From: Bacteroidales bacterium
GTDB lineage: Bacteria > Bacteroidota > Bacteroidia > Bacteroidales > UBA6680
Length of the DNA: 44,826 nt
Assembly (NCBI GenBank): GCA_025210735.1
Contig: JAOARD010000059.1
Span: 1 to 44,826, forward strand
Direction of reading: 5' to 3'
Shown piece by piece: positions 43,279 to 44,826 of this stretch (position 1 is the first letter of the stretch; each line of letters begins with the position of its first letter). The position numbers were made by a program, and so were the translations under genes. The notes beneath the pieces are model-generated. The model searched no databases, was not told the origin of the DNA, and saw only the letters and a list, made by a program, of their open reading frames with translations.

Positions 43279-44184
43279 TTATTGAGTTATTATTTTTAGA
43301 AAGTTGCTTTCCAGGTTATCATTAGTTTTTACTTCTCTGATAAGTGCGCCTGCCTTAATTAGTTCTGATAACAGATCAGATATGTTCTCTTTTTCGTTTA
43401 ACCTGAAACATAGAGTATTTCCGTCAATTAAAGCTTTTTTTATTATCTCGTTATTCTCTGTGAGCCAGATATTATTATCTATCTTAATATTTACTTCACA
43501 ACCTCTTTTCGCAAATCTATTAAGTTGACTAACTGTACCCTCAAAGCGTATAGTACCATCAGATATAATTGCAATGTCAGTACATATTTTTTCTACCTCA
43601 TCCAGCAAATGACTTGATATGAATATTGTTTTACCATGTTCTCTGTTTAGCTTTAACAGTAGATTCCGGATATCAATTATTCCATTTGGATCAAGTCCGT
43701 TTACAGGCTCATCAAGTATTAATAGTTCAGGATCACCAATAAGTGCCATTGCAATGGCCAAACGTTGTTTCATTCCTAATGAATAGTGCCCAGCCTTTTT
43801 ATTTTTAGAGTCGGATAGATCGACCATTTTAAGCACTTCGTCTATTTTGGAGTTTCTCACACGCTTAAATGTGCTTACATATTTCAAATTATCATATCCC
43901 GTTAAGTGTTCATATATTGTAGGGGTCTCTATTATAGATCCTATATTATTGAATATTCCGGGAATCGAGTCTGATATTTTTTGTCTCATTATCTCTATTG
44001 TATTGTCTTTATCAGGTATTAAACCTGTCAGAAACCTCATGGTTGTTGTTTTTCCGGCTCCGTTATCTCCAATAAATCCGTATATAGAACCATAAGGAAC
44101 ATTCAGGTTGATATTGTTTAATACCAATTTAGATTTTGAATAGCCGAAAGAGAGATCTCTGATCTGTATGATATGTTTATTCAT
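43279..44184 (-). CDS. ABC transporter ATP-binding protein (BcrA/lantibiotic-immunity type)
   Basis: The 301-residue ATPase has Walker A GDNGAGKT (39-46), the signature YSLGMKQ (134-140), Walker B LLILDEP (Asp158/Glu159) and a switch His in SSHLLDEVEK. The C-terminal extension is typical of the bacitracin/lantibiotic-immunity class. It is the first gene of the operon and powers the fused permease, whose gene starts 2 bp after its stop codon. Confidence 0.92.
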   Translation of the reverse strand: MNKHIIQIRDLSFGYSKSKLVLNNINLNVPYGSIYGFIGDNGAGKTTTMRFLTGLIPDKDNTIEIMRQKISDSIPGIFNNIGSIIETPTIYEHLTGYDNLKYVSTFKRVRNSKIDEVLKMVDLSDSKNKKAGHYSLGMKQRLAIAMALIGDPELLILDEPVNGLDPNGIIDIRNLLLKLNREHGKTIFISSHLLDEVEKICTDIAIISDGTIRFEGTVSQLNRFAKRGCEVNIKIDNNIWLTENNEIIKKALIDGNTLCFRLNEKENISDLLSELIKAGALIREVKTNDNLESNFLKIITQ

Positions 44185-44443
44185 ATAAATAGTTTTATTG
44201 ATTAGTTCTTAAAACTATTGGGGTATAATGTATTATGAAAATTTAATAGACAACAGCATTGTAATAACAGATTTTGTTATTGATTTAATAGATATTAATG
44301 CAAATAGGATTAGTTTTTTTGTGATGGTTATATTTTCTGAAGAGAGGTGTTGGTTGGATGTTTAGGTGTTGAGGTGATGTTCTGTTTACGTTAAGTATGT
44401 AACCTCAGTTTTGTTGTCTTCGTAGACAACCAGAAAGGTAGTT
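44185..44443. other. Divergent intergenic region between ABC operon and transposase
   Basis: It contains a 7-bp inverted repeat AATAACA/TGTTATT (44263-44281), a candidate operator of the ABC operon, and a perfect 7-bp hairpin GTTGTCT/AGACAAC (44413-44430) just before the transposase start. No copy of the LytTR direct repeat is visible here. The end of the insertion sequence could not be fixed. Confidence 0.45.
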
Positions 44444-44826
44444 ATGGCACAGAACATTGTTAAGTTTATAGAATCGGTAAATAATCTTGATACAAAGAGT
44501 TATTCACGCCTTAAAGAGGCTATAGAGAAAAGGGATTCGGTAAAGTTTGTATCATACATGTTGAATAATGATGAAACGGAGGTTGGCAGAATCTGTCCTC
44601 ACTGTAAATCCAGGTCATTGCATAAATGGGGAATACGAAATGATCTTCAACGATACAAATGTAAGGATTGTAGTAAAACATTTAATGTATTAACAGGAAC
44701 ACCGCTTGCTCACCTAAGAAAGAAAGGACGCTGGTTAGCTTATGCGAAATGCCTTATAGATGGTTTAAGTGTACGCAAAGCAGCCGCAGAGTGTGGAGTA
44801 CATAGAAATACATCATTCAGATGGCG
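44444..44826 (+). CDS. IS1595-like transposase, N-terminal part (runs off right edge)
   Basis: The frame starts ATG at 44444 and reads off the window after 127 codons. It carries the zinc ribbon (ICPHC, CKDC), TFNVLTGTPLAHLRKKGRWL and a helix-turn-helix GLSVRKAAAECGVHRNTSFR, all typical of IS1595-type transposases. It is homologous but not identical to the copy at the left edge. Whether it is intact cannot be seen. Confidence 0.87.
   Translation, partial: MAQNIVKFIESVNNLDTKSYSRLKEAIEKRDSVKFVSYMLNNDETEVGRICPHCKSRSLHKWGIRNDLQRYKCKDCSKTFNVLTGTPLAHLRKKGRWLAYAKCLIDGLSVRKAAAECGVHRNTSFRW

Noticed and set aside
1..44826. Recent composite transposon bounded by the two IS1595-like genes
   Set aside because: The two transposases differ at many residues, and the cargo is mostly ordinary chromosomal genes.

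Overview
The window is AT-rich DNA from a member of the Bacteroidota, probably Bacteroidales. The evidence is a type IX secretion C-terminal sorting domain on the 913-residue secreted protein at 34587-37328, promoter-like TAnnTTTG elements, a BACON-free but typical set of Bacteroidota families (NRDE, DinB, VanW, TlpA-like thioredoxins, LytS/LytTR and WYL regulators) and few strong Shine-Dalgarno sites. I see no rRNA, tRNA, CRISPR array or phage genes. Both ends of the window lie inside outward-facing genes for the same type of IS1595-like transposase (left on minus, right on plus), so this may be a contig broken at a multicopy insertion sequence.

Layout. 1-4740: transposase fragment, then a peroxiredoxin-like gene, a tightly packed DinB / NRDE / unknown-hydrolase-like operon, an exported thioredoxin and a CPBP membrane protease. 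4940-9030: an outer lipoprotein, then a WYL regulator divergent from the RNA ligase gene rtcB, with a perfect 9-bp inverted repeat between them, then a YchJ-like gene. 9225-13610: a zinc phospholipase/nuclease-like protein, then an unknown protein, a 7-TM protein, a NarL-type histidine kinase and its response regulator; a MITE-like element separates kinase from regulator. 13650-21010: a ricin-lectin protein, then an OmpR-type two-component pair, an isoprenylcysteine-methyltransferase-like membrane enzyme, a membrane polyferredoxin and a FetA/FetB-like ABC transporter.

21055-24550 is an accessory zone: two tandem STAS-like paralogues, then four diverged copies of a roughly 430-bp noncoding repeat bracketing two unknown small genes that look like immunity-type cassettes. 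24590-32310 is a run of single genes on plus: a 2H phosphoesterase, VanW-like, GNAT, FCP1-like HAD, a second MITE-like element, a PPP-type metallophosphoesterase, unknowns and a beta-lactamase-fold lipoprotein. 32453-37522 (minus) holds an iron alcohol dehydrogenase, an AraC regulator and the large T9SS-secreted protein, whose about 180-nt leader can fold into a four-way junction with competing pairings.

37686-44184 is the most unusual part. A LytS/LytTR two-component pair, preceded by three 9-bp direct repeats phased at 20-21 bp, converges on a minus-strand operon of an ABC ATPase, a 730-residue protein that fuses an ABC-2 permease to a complete TlpA-like thioredoxin, and an exported S41 protease. 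I read it as an envelope system that couples transport, disulfide chemistry and proteolysis, possibly for peptide export or peptide-antibiotic defence; that function is inference.
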